A stretch of DNA of 64,000 nucleotides from Asticcacaulis sp. MM231 (GTDB lineage Bacteria; Pseudomonadota; Alphaproteobacteria; Caulobacterales; Caulobacteraceae). Where the stretch lies: contig NZ_OZ075108.1 in NCBI RefSeq assembly GCF_964186625.1, positions 992,001-1,056,000 of the forward strand. Reading direction: 5' to 3'. The notes beneath the pieces were generated by a model, which worked only from the letters and a program-made list of their open reading frames with translations, did no database searches and was not told the origin of the DNA. Of the stretch, positions 36,130 to 43,941 are shown piece by piece. Both the position numbers and the translations under genes were made by a program. Each line of letters opens with the position of its first letter. Within the stretch, counting starts at the first letter, position 1.

Positions 36130-36482
36130 CAGTGCGCCGCCGCATAGATATCAAAGGCGCCCAGAAACACCGGATCCTCAATGACCGTGCCGCAGCTCAG
36201 CCTGTACTGCCCCGGCGGTTGCAGGTTGAAGGCCGCCGGCACCAGCGGCAGGAACAGCAGTTCGCCGGATTTCTTACCCACCAGCGACAACACGAAGCCT
36301 TCCGAGCGGTTGGCGCGGATCAGTTGCCCGGCCAGGATTTCAAAGCTTGTCATCTCGTCACTGGCGTCGATCTGATTGAGCCGCACCAGAATCAGCGTGC
36401 CGCGCATCGCTTTCAGGATCGGATGATCGCGCTCGGCGAAGGCCTCAGGCTCAAGCTCTATCCAGCGGTCGGAGTCGCTCAC
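36129..36482 (-). CDS. Conserved-looking protein of unknown function (117 residues)
   Basis: GTG at 36482 overlaps the stop of the DUF1653 gene (GTGA). The product begins MSDSDRWIELEPEAFAERDH and contains GTLILVRLNQID, SFEILAGQLIRA and LLFLPLVPAAFNLQPPGQYRL, with a probable beta-rich fold and no signal peptide or membrane helix. A longer frame to 36800 exists, but its extra part overlaps the DUF1653 gene in another frame. I recognise no family. Confidence 0.6.
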   Translation of the reverse strand: MSDSDRWIELEPEAFAERDHPILKAMRGTLILVRLNQIDASDEMTSFEILAGQLIRANRSEGFVLSLVGKKSGELLFLPLVPAAFNLQPPGQYRLSCGTVIEDPVFLGAFDIYAAAH

Positions 36483-36739
36483 GATTCGGCATCCGCTTCT
36501 ATAAGGGCAAAACGCGGCACGGTGCCCTCCGGCGTCCCGACCGTTTCTGTGAACATATCGAGCGGCCTGACCCACAGGCGGGCCTCTCCGGCCGGCTGAT
36601 CGAGAGGCGCATACAGCACCATGATCTCTTCGCTTTCCGAGTGGGTGACGGTGCCCAAGACCTGATAGAGCTTGTTCTTGTAGTGGCGATAGGTGCCGCG
36701 CGCGATGGCGCTTTTGTAAAACGAGGTTGTCAGGGGCAT
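36479..36739 (-). CDS. DUF1653 domain protein
   Basis: An 86-residue protein from ATG 36739, with GGAGG six bases upstream. GTYRHYKNKLYQVLGTVTHSES and VLYAPLD...LWVRPLDMFTE match the DUF1653 family, small SH3-like-barrel proteins of unknown role. It is the first gene of a three-gene overlapping operon, divergent from thiD across about 105 bases. Confidence 0.82.
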   Translation of the reverse strand: MPLTTSFYKSAIARGTYRHYKNKLYQVLGTVTHSESEEIMVLYAPLDQPAGEARLWVRPLDMFTETVGTPEGTVPRFALIEADAES

Positions 36740-36845
36740 GGACACCTCCTATTTGAATTTGGTGGGGAGCACAATGCGCCGATTTGGCCATCAAGGACAA
36801 GTGTCCGGTGATTTAAGTCGCGTAAACCCAAGCCCCGGAGTTCTT

Positions 36846-37625
36846 ATGCACCGCGTTCTTATCATTGCCGGTTCCGACCCCAGCGGCGGGGCGGGCATCC
36901 AGGCCGATATCAAGACGGTCACCTGCCTGGGCGGTTACGCCATGACCGCGATCACCGCCCTGACTGTGCAAAATACGCTTGGCGTCTCCGATGTCATGGC
37001 GGTGCCGCCCGATTTTATCGCGGCGCAGGCCATGGCCTGCCTCGATGATATCGGCGCCGATGCTATCAAGACCGGGATGCTGGCCGATATCGAGGTGATG
37101 GAGGCGGTGTCGCTGGTGCTGGAAAGCGCGCACATCTTTACCGTGGTCGATCCGGTGATGGTGGCCAAGGGTGGCCACGCCCTGATGAAGGACCGCGCGG
37201 TCGACGCCATGAAGGCGCTGATGCTGCCGCTGGCCGATCTGCTGACCCCCAATACGCCCGAAGCCATGGCCCTGACCGGGCTCAGGATCGAAAACGAAGA
37301 CGATGTGCGCAAGGCCGGTGCGGCATTGCTTGGCATGGGCGCGAAGAACGTGCTGATCAAGGGCGGGCATCTGGAGGGGCCGGAAGTCGTCGATTTCCTA
37401 TTCACCGCCGAAGGGGAGCATCGCTTCACGTCTGAACGCATCGAGACAAAGCATACCCATGGCACCGGCTGCACGCTTGCCAGCGCGTGCGCGGCCCTGA
37501 CGCGGGCAGCCCGGCCGCTTCATGAAACGGTCGGGCTGGCGCGTGACTATGTCGGGGGCGCGATCCTGATGGCGCCGGGGTTAGGCGAAGGCCATGGCCC
37601 CCTGCGCCATAACTGGCTGCTGTGA
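36846..37625 (+). CDS. thiD: Hydroxymethylpyrimidine (phosphate) kinase
   Basis: ThiD phosphorylates HMP and HMP-P for thiamine synthesis and salvage. The 259-residue ribokinase-fold protein has LIIAGSDPSGGAGIQADIK at the N-terminus, VVDPVMVAKGG near 105, LTPNTPEAMALTG near 133, and the anion hole/catalytic base THGTGCTLASA near 207. GGAG precedes the ATG. I see no TPP riboswitch in the short upstream region. Confidence 0.95.
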   Translation: MHRVLIIAGSDPSGGAGIQADIKTVTCLGGYAMTAITALTVQNTLGVSDVMAVPPDFIAAQAMACLDDIGADAIKTGMLADIEVMEAVSLVLESAHIFTVVDPVMVAKGGHALMKDRAVDAMKALMLPLADLLTPNTPEAMALTGLRIENEDDVRKAGAALLGMGAKNVLIKGGHLEGPEVVDFLFTAEGEHRFTSERIETKHTHGTGCTLASACAALTRAARPLHETVGLARDYVGGAILMAPGLGEGHGPLRHNWLL

Positions 37626-38024
37626 CTAGTGACGGTTATGATCGAGCTTCTGCGTGCGGATCTGACCTGACAGGGTGTCGAGCTTCGCATTGAGCGTGCG
37701 GATCTCGTTATGGGTCAGACCACGACCGGAACGCTCGTAGCTGCGCTTCAGGGTAGTGATATTGTCCAGCCTGCCGGTCAGGCGCGCGGCTTCCTTGCGG
37801 CTGATGCGGCCGGAGCGCTGGCCCTGGTTTAGGTCGCTGCGCAGGCTGGTGATGCGGTCATTGAGATCGGTGGATTGGCGCATGTCCTGGCGGTCGGCTT
37901 GCGAGCTGGCGTGGATCGGCGGGTGCGTCGGGGCGGCGCTTGCCGGCAGGCTCATGGCGGTTAGTCCGGCGCTCATTATGAGGGTGGCCAACAGGGTCTT
38001 GGTGGTTTTCGATGCGGTTGTCAT
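37626..38024 (-). CDS. Exported small helical protein, paralog 1
   Basis: A 132-residue protein with a signal peptide cut after ASA near residue 30. The mature part is helical and basic. It holds two related segments, LNQGQRSGRISRKEAARL and YERSGRGLTHNEIRTL, so it looks internally duplicated. It is clearly similar to the gene at 38371-38775 through the C-terminal 75 residues (shared core YERSGRGL..NE). Function unknown; a periplasmic stress or scaffold role would be a guess. It is convergent with thiD, with the stops touching. Confidence 0.72.
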   Translation of the reverse strand: MTTASKTTKTLLATLIMSAGLTAMSLPASAAPTHPPIHASSQADRQDMRQSTDLNDRITSLRSDLNQGQRSGRISRKEAARLTGRLDNITTLKRSYERSGRGLTHNEIRTLNAKLDTLSGQIRTQKLDHNRH

Positions 38025-38370
38025 AGCAGTGGTCCTTTGTGATGTGCCTCGCCGTTGATCAGCGATGGACCCAATCTAAGCCCCCGCGGCTGAGCCTAAG
38101 CTGAACGGCGCGGTTCAGGTGGCGTTTAGCTGAGCGCCGGCTTTTGGCCCGATTACACCGAACGGCGTTGCGGGGTCTTATCGGGTAAGGTGTTGCGAAC
38201 GGGCGGAGTGTTGCGCCCGTGATACATTCCAAAAGGCGAAAAAATAAAAAATTATTTATATTCAAAAAGATAGGTGCCTATTTCGCCCACACAAAAGGCG
38301 CAGAACCTGAGTTCTGCGCCTTAAGGGATAGGAGACGAACGGTCTTAAAGGCGACCGTCAGCCTCAGCCG
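38025..38370. other. Non-coding region between the two exported-protein paralogs
   Basis: This 346-base stretch must hold the promoter of paralog 1, near 38025-38110. It includes a distinctly AT-rich block at about 38218-38275 (runs of A with TTATTTATATT). It ends in the perfect hairpin at 38295-38322. I see no gene in it. Confidence 0.6.
38295..38322 (-). terminator. Hairpin downstream of exported paralog 2
   Basis: A perfect 12-base-pair stem, AAGGCGCAGAAC with loop CTGA and GTTCTGCGCCTT. On the minus strand it is followed by TTTTGTG, a short T run, so it probably terminates transcription from paralog 2. Confidence 0.7.
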
Positions 38371-38775
38371 TTACCAGCGACGGTTATCGCCGTCGCGCTT
38401 CTCGAAGCGGATCTGACCTTGCAGGCGATCCAGACGGTTATCGAGCGAGGCCATTTCGTTGCGGTTCAGGCCGCGACCCGAACGCTCATAACCGCGTTTC
38501 AAAGCGATGATGTTGCGCAGTTCGCTATCGAGGCGGCGACCTTCGCGGGCGCTGAGCGCGCCGGTGCGGCGGCCCTGGTCGATGCGGCTGTCCAGGCGGG
38601 CGATGCGGTTGTTGAGTTCGGCGGAAGCGCCGAAATTGTTATGGGCCGGACCGCGGTCGCGATCGTCAACCACAATGACCGTGGCGTGACGCGGGGCGGC
38701 TGTGGCAATCGCCGGGGCGGCGACGGTGGTCAGGGTGGCGGCAATGGCAGCCAGGGTAATCAGTGTCTTTTTCAT
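38371..38775 (-). CDS. Exported small helical protein, paralog 2
   Basis: A 134-residue protein with a signal peptide (MKKTLITLAAIAATLTTVAA, cut near ATA-AP). The mature part mirrors paralog 1: LNNRIARLDSRIDQGRRTGALSAREGRRL, then LKRGYERSGRGLNRNEMASL (in pieces), ending in a basic NRRW tail. Both segments repeat the pattern basic-[ST]-G-x-[LI]-[ST]-x-x-E, a shape like an EF-hand loop without its acidic ligands. No enzyme motif is seen. The tandem arrangement points to local duplication. Confidence 0.74.
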   Translation of the reverse strand: MKKTLITLAAIAATLTTVAAPAIATAAPRHATVIVVDDRDRGPAHNNFGASAELNNRIARLDSRIDQGRRTGALSAREGRRLDSELRNIIALKRGYERSGRGLNRNEMASLDNRLDRLQGQIRFEKRDGDNRRW

Positions 38776-39077
38776 CGTCTTTCTCCGTTAAATGTGTCTC
38801 ACGCTATGTCTTAGCGTTGGACCTATATAAACATGCGGCGCCTGAGCCTTACCTGAACGGCGCGGTTCATATTCGGTTCATCTTGGCGGGCTTTTTCCCT
38901 TATAAATCAGTTTGATAGATAGCCGGCGGCCGCAAAACATTATGAGCGCGCGTCATAAAATGCGATTTTGTTTGATCACGCCGATTGTTAAGGGAGGATC
39001 GGCAAAAAAGGCTTGCCCTCGCAAGGACAGAAGCGCAAAGAGCGCACAAGAATTGTGCCGTACCTTTGGGGGCTAAT
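38776..39077 (+). other. Divergent promoter region and candidate serC leader
   Basis: Carries the promoters for exported paralog 2 and serC. The last 80 bases include a short hairpin GCACAA-GAA-TTGTGC at 39044-39058 and an earlier GCCCTCGCAAGGAC segment, 20 bases before the serC start. A conserved serC RNA motif has been described upstream of alphaproteobacterial serC genes, so this could be that element; I cannot match the consensus by eye. Confidence 0.35.
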
Positions 39078-40265
39078 ATGTCGACTTTTTCCGCCAACAA
39101 ACCCGCTCGTGCCCCGGAACGTCCGTGGTTTTCATCCGGGCCGACCTCGAAGCGTCCGGGCTGGAGCGTATCTGCCCTGACGGGGGCGCCGGTCGGGCGC
39201 TCGAACCGCTCCAAGGTGACGGTGGCGCGGCTTAATCAGGCGATTGATCTGACACGCTCGATCCTGCAAATCCCGGCGGACTATCATGTGCTGGTCATGC
39301 CGGCGTCGGATACCGGCGCCTTCGAGGCCGCCATGTGGAACCTGCTCGGTGAGCGCAAGGTGCAGCTTCTGGCCTTTGAAAGCTTTGGACAGTTGTGGGC
39401 CGATGATGCTGTCAACCATCTCAAGCTCGATTGCGAAGTGCTGTCAGCGCCCTACGGCCGGTTGCCCGACCTGAGCCAGATCGACCCGCAGGCCGATCTG
39501 GTCCTCCCGTGGAATGGCACGACGTCGGGCGTGTGCGTGCCCAATTCGGATTTTCTCGATGGTCATAAGGGGCTGGTGCTGTGCGACGCCACCTCGGCGG
39601 CCTTCTGCATGGAGTTGCCGTGGCAAAAACTCGACGTCGTCACCTTCTCCTTCCAGAAGGCGCTGGGCGGTGAGGCGGGCTTCGGCGTGCTGGTGTTGTC
39701 GCCCAAGGCTATTGATCGCCTGAATACCTGGGACTCCGGCCGACCGATCCCAAAGGTGCTGCGCCTTAAGGCTAAGGGGCCAAATAACACGCAAATAGCG
39801 GATATGAAGATTATCGGTGGCGACGCCATCAACACCTATTCCTTCCTGGTGATCGAGGACTATCTCGATGCCCTGCGCTGGGCTTCGCTCGAGGGCGGTC
39901 TCGAAGGCCTGATCAATCGCTGCAACCGCAACTTCAATACCTTGCGCGAATGGGTCGAAGCGACGCCGTGGATCGCTTTCGTCGCCGAGGTCGAAGATCA
40001 GCGCTCGACCACCTCGGTGTGTCTCAAGTTCGTTGATCCGGCTGTGCAGGCGCAACCGGCCGAGGTGCAGGCCAAGCTGGCGGCGAAGATCGGCTCGCTG
40101 CTGGAGATCGAGGGGGTGGCCTTCGATGTCACCGGCTATCGCGCGGCCCCTCCGGGCCTGCGCATCTGGTGCGGCTGTACGGTCGAAGCCGATGATATCG
40201 ATTCGCTGCTGCCATGGCTGGAATGGGCTTATGCCGAGGCGCTGGCCGCACTGGAAATGGCATAG
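39078..40265 (+). CDS. serC: Phosphoserine aminotransferase
   Basis: SerC makes phosphoserine from phosphohydroxypyruvate and glutamate. The 395-residue protein is the type common in alphaproteobacteria: RPWFSSGPTSKRPGW at the N-terminus, GRSNRSK, and the PLP lysine in VVTFSFQKALGGEAGFGVL near residue 198. The ATG at 39078 is favoured over an in-frame start at 38985. In many relatives serA follows directly; here a DUF559 element and purA follow. Confidence 0.94.
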   Translation: MSTFSANKPARAPERPWFSSGPTSKRPGWSVSALTGAPVGRSNRSKVTVARLNQAIDLTRSILQIPADYHVLVMPASDTGAFEAAMWNLLGERKVQLLAFESFGQLWADDAVNHLKLDCEVLSAPYGRLPDLSQIDPQADLVLPWNGTTSGVCVPNSDFLDGHKGLVLCDATSAAFCMELPWQKLDVVTFSFQKALGGEAGFGVLVLSPKAIDRLNTWDSGRPIPKVLRLKAKGPNNTQIADMKIIGGDAINTYSFLVIEDYLDALRWASLEGGLEGLINRCNRNFNTLREWVEATPWIAFVAEVEDQRSTTSVCLKFVDPAVQAQPAEVQAKLAAKIGSLLEIEGVAFDVTGYRAAPPGLRIWCGCTVEADDIDSLLPWLEWAYAEALAALEMA

Positions 40266-40274
40266 CGTTTCATC

Positions 40275-40755
40275 TTTTCCTTCCCCGTTTACGGGGATGG
40301 TGGCATTTGCGGAGCAAATGACGGAAGGGGGATATGCGTACAGATGCTAAAATCTCAATGGCTCGCCGTTTGCGCAAGCAGATGACCAAGCCGGAAATCT
40401 GTTTGTGGGGTGGGCTGAAAAGTCAGCACAAAACCGGCCCTGTTTTCCGGCGCCAACATGCTATCGGGCCATATGTTCTGGACTTCTACTGCGTAAAGGC
40501 GAAACTGGCCGTCGAGGTGGATTGTGAAGTTCACTCACGAGACGAACAGCGTCGCAAAGATGAAGTCCGGGATGCTTATTTTACAGGTCTGGGTATTGAG
40601 ACTTACCGCATCATTGCGCGAGATTTATTGATGAGTCCCGATGAGACTATCGCGGGAGTAATTGAATTTACTTTAGCGAGGATGGAATGTTTGAAGGTCC
40701 CCCTTCCGTCATTTGCTCCGCAAATGCCACCTTCCCCGTAAACGGAGAAGGAAAA
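40275..40755 (+). mobile_element. DUF559 gene bracketed by inverted repeats, candidate mobile unit
   Basis: The left end, 40275-40332, reads TTTTCCTTCCCCGTTTACGG through GGCATTTGCGGAGCAAATG to ACGGAAGGGGGA. The right end, 40699-40755, is its reverse complement almost base for base. The only gene inside codes for a DUF559 protein. The same ends, without a gene, form the pair at 30844-30976. Mobility is inferred from this structure. Confidence 0.65.
40334..40741 (+). CDS. DUF559 (Vsr-like) endonuclease-domain protein
   Basis: A 135-residue protein: RRLRKQMTKPEICLW, then FRRQHAIGPYVLDFYCVKAKLAVEVD, ending with IETYRIIARDLLMSPDETI. The D..(E)xD arrangement (LDFYC, LAVEVDC) fits the PD-(D/E)XK/very-short-patch-repair fold. 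The last 16 residues, LKVPLPSFAPQMPPSP, are encoded by the right flanking repeat itself, so gene and repeat are physically joined. It probably nicks or cuts DNA; the substrate is unknown. The start overlaps the left repeat's end. Confidence 0.85.
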   Translation: MRTDAKISMARRLRKQMTKPEICLWGGLKSQHKTGPVFRRQHAIGPYVLDFYCVKAKLAVEVDCEVHSRDEQRRKDEVRDAYFTGLGIETYRIIARDLLMSPDETIAGVIEFTLARMECLKVPLPSFAPQMPPSP

Positions 40756-40910
40756 GTATGGGAAGCTTCGTTTTGCTGCCGGGTGACAGCGTGATCATTA
40801 CCCAAATTAGAGGGTTACAAGCGCTGATTCCTCCTCTATAGGGTGCCACCGGCTAACACGCGCATGGCTTAAGACCTGCGCTGCAATATTCTGTGACCGG
40901 AGCAATCATC

Positions 40911-42200
40911 TTGGCAAACGTAACCGTAATTGGCGCTCAATGGGGCGACGAAGGCAAGGGCAAGCTTGTCGACTGGCTCTCCAACCGTGCCGATGTCGTC
41001 GTGCGTTTTCAGGGCGGTCACAATGCCGGCCACACGCTCGTCGTGGATGGCAAGGTCTACAAGCTCTCCCTGCTGCCGTCCGGCGTCGTTCAGGGCAAGC
41101 TCAGCATTGTTGGCAATGGCGTGGTCATTGATCCGTGGGCGCTGTTCGATGAAATCGGCCGCGTCGAAGCGCTGGGCCTCAAGATTACGCCTGAACTTCT
41201 GGTGCTGGCCGACAACGCATGCCTGATTCTGCCGATCCACTCCGAACTCGATATCGCGCGCGAAGCCGCAGCCGGCGCCGGCAAGATCGGCACCACCGGC
41301 CGCGGCATCGGTCCGGCCTACGAAGACAAGGTGGGCCGTCGCGCCATCCGCGTCGCCGATCTGGCTGATCTCGATGCGCTGGAATCGAAAATCGATCGCC
41401 TGCTGGCGCACCACAACGCCCTGCGTTCGGGGCTCGGCCTCGAGCCGGTCGATGTGGCCGCCCTGACCCAGAAGCTCAAGGACATCGCGCCGCGTCTGCT
41501 GCCTTTCGCTCAGCCGGTCTGGTATGTGCTCGACAAGGCCAAGCAAGCAGGTAAGCGCATCCTGTTTGAAGGCGCGCAAGGTGCTCTGCTCGATATCGAC
41601 CATGGCACCTATCCGTTCGTCACCTCGTCCAACACCGTGGCTGGCCAGGCCGCTGCCGGTTCCGGCATGGGCCCGAAGTCGGTCGGCTATGTTCTCGGCA
41701 TCCTGAAAGCCTACACCACCCGCGTTGGTTCCGGCCCGTTCCCCACCGAACTGTTTGACGAGATTGGGCAGGGCATTGCCACGCGCGGTCATGAATTCGG
41801 AACGGTTACCGGCCGCGCCCGTCGCGTCGGCTGGCTGGATGCGGTTCTGGCGCGCCAGTCGATCGCCATCAATGGCATCGATGGTATCGCCCTGACCAAG
41901 CTCGACATCCTCGACGGCATCGAAACCATCAAGGTCTGTGTCGGCTACAAGGTCGGTGAACGGGTGCTCGACTATCTGCCGGCCAGCTTTAAGGACCAGC
42001 AGGGCATCGAGCCGGTCTATGAGGAGATCGAAGGCTGGAGCGAGAGCACGCAAGGCGCGCGTTCGTGGAAAGACCTTCCGGGTAACGCCGTCAAATATGT
42101 CCGCCGCATCGAAGAACTAATCGGCGCGCCGGTGGCGCTGTTGTCGACCTCGCCGGAGCGTGAGGACACCATCCTGATGCGTGATCCGTTTCAGGACTAA
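40911..42200 (+). CDS. purA: Adenylosuccinate synthetase
   Basis: PurA converts IMP and aspartate to adenylosuccinate using GTP. The 429-residue protein has the GTP loop [12 protein letters not shown] at the N-terminus, [24 protein letters not shown] and [24 protein letters not shown] chose TTG at 40911 because GGAG lies eight bases upstream and the product then starts [12 protein letters not shown] as usual; a GTG at 40893 is in frame but has no ribosome site. Confidence 0.96.
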   Translation: MANVTVIGAQWGDEGKGKLVDWLSNRADVVVRFQGGHNAGHTLVVDGKVYKLSLLPSGVVQGKLSIVGNGVVIDPWALFDEIGRVEALGLKITPELLVLADNACLILPIHSELDIAREAAAGAGKIGTTGRGIGPAYEDKVGRRAIRVADLADLDALESKIDRLLAHHNALRSGLGLEPVDVAALTQKLKDIAPRLLPFAQPVWYVLDKAKQAGKRILFEGAQGALLDIDHGTYPFVTSSNTVAGQAAAGSGMGPKSVGYVLGILKAYTTRVGSGPFPTELFDEIGQGIATRGHEFGTVTGRARRVGWLDAVLARQSIAINGIDGIALTKLDILDGIETIKVCVGYKVGERVLDYLPASFKDQQGIEPVYEEIEGWSESTQGARSWKDLPGNAVKYVRRIEELIGAPVALLSTSPEREDTILMRDPFQD

Positions 42201-42218
42201 CAGGCCAGAAAAAAATCC

Positions 42219-42251
42219 AAAGGGCGCCGAGCAATCGGCGCCTTATTTTTT
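42219..42251 (+). terminator. Intrinsic terminator after purA
   Basis: GGCGCCGA at 42223-42230 pairs with TCGGCGCC at 42235-42242 around loop GCAA, followed by TTATTTTTTG. Confidence 0.85.
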
Positions 42252-42334
42252 GTGGCCTTTTGCACTGCACGGTAAAATCTATTTTTACCAATAGGGTGTA
42301 CGCTCATGATAATCATTCCTGTCGTGAGTCATCC

Positions 42335-43132
42335 TTGTTCTCGCTCGATCCAAAACTGGCCGCCAAACTGAAGCCGCATCTCAAGCGGGTGCTGGTGCTT
42401 GAGAGCAATCCCGCCTATGCGCGCATCCTGATGGATATGCTGCGCGTTCTGGGCGTCGAGAAGGTCCAGGTCGAAAACGACGACCGCCGCGCCGAGGTCC
42501 TGTGCGAGACCTTCGATCCCCAGATTATCTTCTGTGATCTTAAGGGACCGAAACTTGAAGGCGCCAAATTTATAACCGCCCTGCGTCGCTCCGACCTGCC
42601 ATGCCGCAAGATTCCCGTCATCATGATGGCGCCGAATGAACTGCCGGAAACGCTGAAGGAAGCGCGCGATTGCGGCAGTGATGAGATCATGAAGAAGCCG
42701 TTCGCCTCGGGCGACCTGCTCAAGCGCCTGGAACACGTCGTCACCAAGTCTCCGCCGTGGATCGAGGCGGTGATGTATGTCGGGCCCGATCGCCGACGCT
42801 TCAATTCCGGCTCCGGCCCCAGCACGCGCGCACCGGAGACCATGTCGGATGGCATGAAGCGGATTGAGCAGAGTGTGCGCATCCTGCGCGCTGCCAGCCA
42901 GCAATTCGATACGGATCGCAAACAGGCGAGGCGCGCCATCACGGCCCAGCTCGAAGTTCTGGTGCCGGCCTGTAAAGCGATCCCCCATCCGGAATTTAAA
43001 GGCGCCGTGACCGAAATCTTCCAGGCCTACAAGTCCTCCAGCATGACCGGCGACATGCTGAAAGCGCCCGTGGCCGTGCTGGCTAGGCTGTTCAAGATTG
43101 AAGATGCGCCTGGCGCTGGTAAGGCCGCCTGA
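42335..43132 (+). CDS. Response-regulator receiver protein with an uncharacterised C-terminal region
   Basis: An N-terminal receiver domain is visible: VLVLESNPAYARILMDMLR, the phosphoacceptor Asp in IIFCDLKGPKLEG, PVIMMAPNE, and the Lys in EIMKKPF. The C-terminal half (about 130 residues) is helical with no DNA-binding or enzyme motif I can name. The start is uncertain: TTG 42335 (FSLDPKLAAKL) is suggested, and other in-frame non-ATG starts reach 42260. It stands alone downstream of purA, with no histidine kinase nearby. Confidence 0.8.
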   Translation: MFSLDPKLAAKLKPHLKRVLVLESNPAYARILMDMLRVLGVEKVQVENDDRRAEVLCETFDPQIIFCDLKGPKLEGAKFITALRRSDLPCRKIPVIMMAPNELPETLKEARDCGSDEIMKKPFASGDLLKRLEHVVTKSPPWIEAVMYVGPDRRRFNSGSGPSTRAPETMSDGMKRIEQSVRILRAASQQFDTDRKQARRAITAQLEVLVPACKAIPHPEFKGAVTEIFQAYKSSSMTGDMLKAPVAVLARLFKIEDAPGAGKAA

Positions 43133-43211
43133 CATATCGCGCTTTATAGCGTTTCTTTGTCGGCGAAATGACGTAGTCTGGCGGTCATTCCCATCTCCAG
43201 CCTGATCGTCC

Positions 43212-43892
43212 ATGAAATCCCAAGTTCTAACCTTTGGCCAGTCCCAGGCGCCCATCCTGATTCTCGATGATTTTTCGGGCGCCTTGCAGGAGATACGTGC
43301 CTTGGCCAAGACTCTGGCGCCGTTTCCTGCCGAGCGCACCACACGCTATCCGGGCCTGCGCCGCCTTTTGCTGCCGTCGGACCCTGCCGGCTTTGGCTAT
43401 GTTGCACGCACGGTTGAGGCTTGCGTCCCCTTTATTGGCGAGGTGTTTGGATTTAAAGGATTCTCACTTCAGGAAGCCAGCTTTTCCATGGTGACGACGT
43501 CGCCGGAAAGCCTTCTGTCCGGACAGAAGGCGCCGCATTTCGATCAAACACATCCCGGCTATCTGGCGGTTCTGCATTATCTGAGCGACACGCCCGGATC
43601 AGGAACCGCCTTTTACCGTCATCGCGCCACGGGTATCGAGCAGGTTACCGAGGGCAATCGTGACGCTTACAGTGCAGTACGGCAAAGCGAGGCGGAACAG
43701 GCCGCACGTGGCTATATGTCGGGCTCCACATCCTTTTTTGAGCGGACCGGCTTCATAGAAGGCGCGGCTGATCGCCTGATCATCTATCAGGGCAATCTCT
43801 TGCATTCCGGTATTATTCCGGATGACATGGTGTTTAGCGAAGACCCGCTGGTCGGACGACTGACCGGCAATATATTTGTGCGGGGGCAATAA
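43212..43892 (+). CDS. DUF6445 family protein, probable 2-oxoglutarate/Fe(II)-type fold
   Basis: A 226-residue protein. It has HFDQTHPGYLAVLHYLSD near residue 111, GTAFYRHRATG, LLHSGII near 197 and RLTGNIFVRG at the end. The HxD...H...R pattern suggests an Fe(II)/2-oxoglutarate dioxygenase fold. Family members often sit beside tryptophan-halogenase-like and TonB-receptor genes in Caulobacterales, which is not the case here. The substrate is unknown. It converges on rpoH with a shared terminator. Confidence 0.65.
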   Translation: MKSQVLTFGQSQAPILILDDFSGALQEIRALAKTLAPFPAERTTRYPGLRRLLLPSDPAGFGYVARTVEACVPFIGEVFGFKGFSLQEASFSMVTTSPESLLSGQKAPHFDQTHPGYLAVLHYLSDTPGSGTAFYRHRATGIEQVTEGNRDAYSAVRQSEAEQAARGYMSGSTSFFERTGFIEGAADRLIIYQGNLLHSGIIPDDMVFSEDPLVGRLTGNIFVRGQ

Positions 43893-43922
43893 AAAACCGG
43901 CCCTTGCGGACCGGCTTTTAGC
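43890..43922. terminator. Bidirectional terminator between the DUF6445 gene and rpoH
   Basis: AAAAAACCGGCCC, loop TTGC, GGACCGGCTTTT: a stem with A/T runs on both sides, placed between two convergent genes. Its left edge overlaps the last codon of the DUF6445 gene. Confidence 0.85.
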
Positions 43923-43941
43923 GTTCAAACGGCAAGCAGAC

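Noticed and set aside
36746-36845. TPP riboswitch before thiD
   Set aside because: The spacer is only about 100 bases and no thi-box (CTGAGA-like) core is visible.
38219-38416. 65-codon frame across the A/T-rich block between the exported paralogs
   Set aside because: It runs through the perfect terminator hairpin and into paralog 2 antisense.
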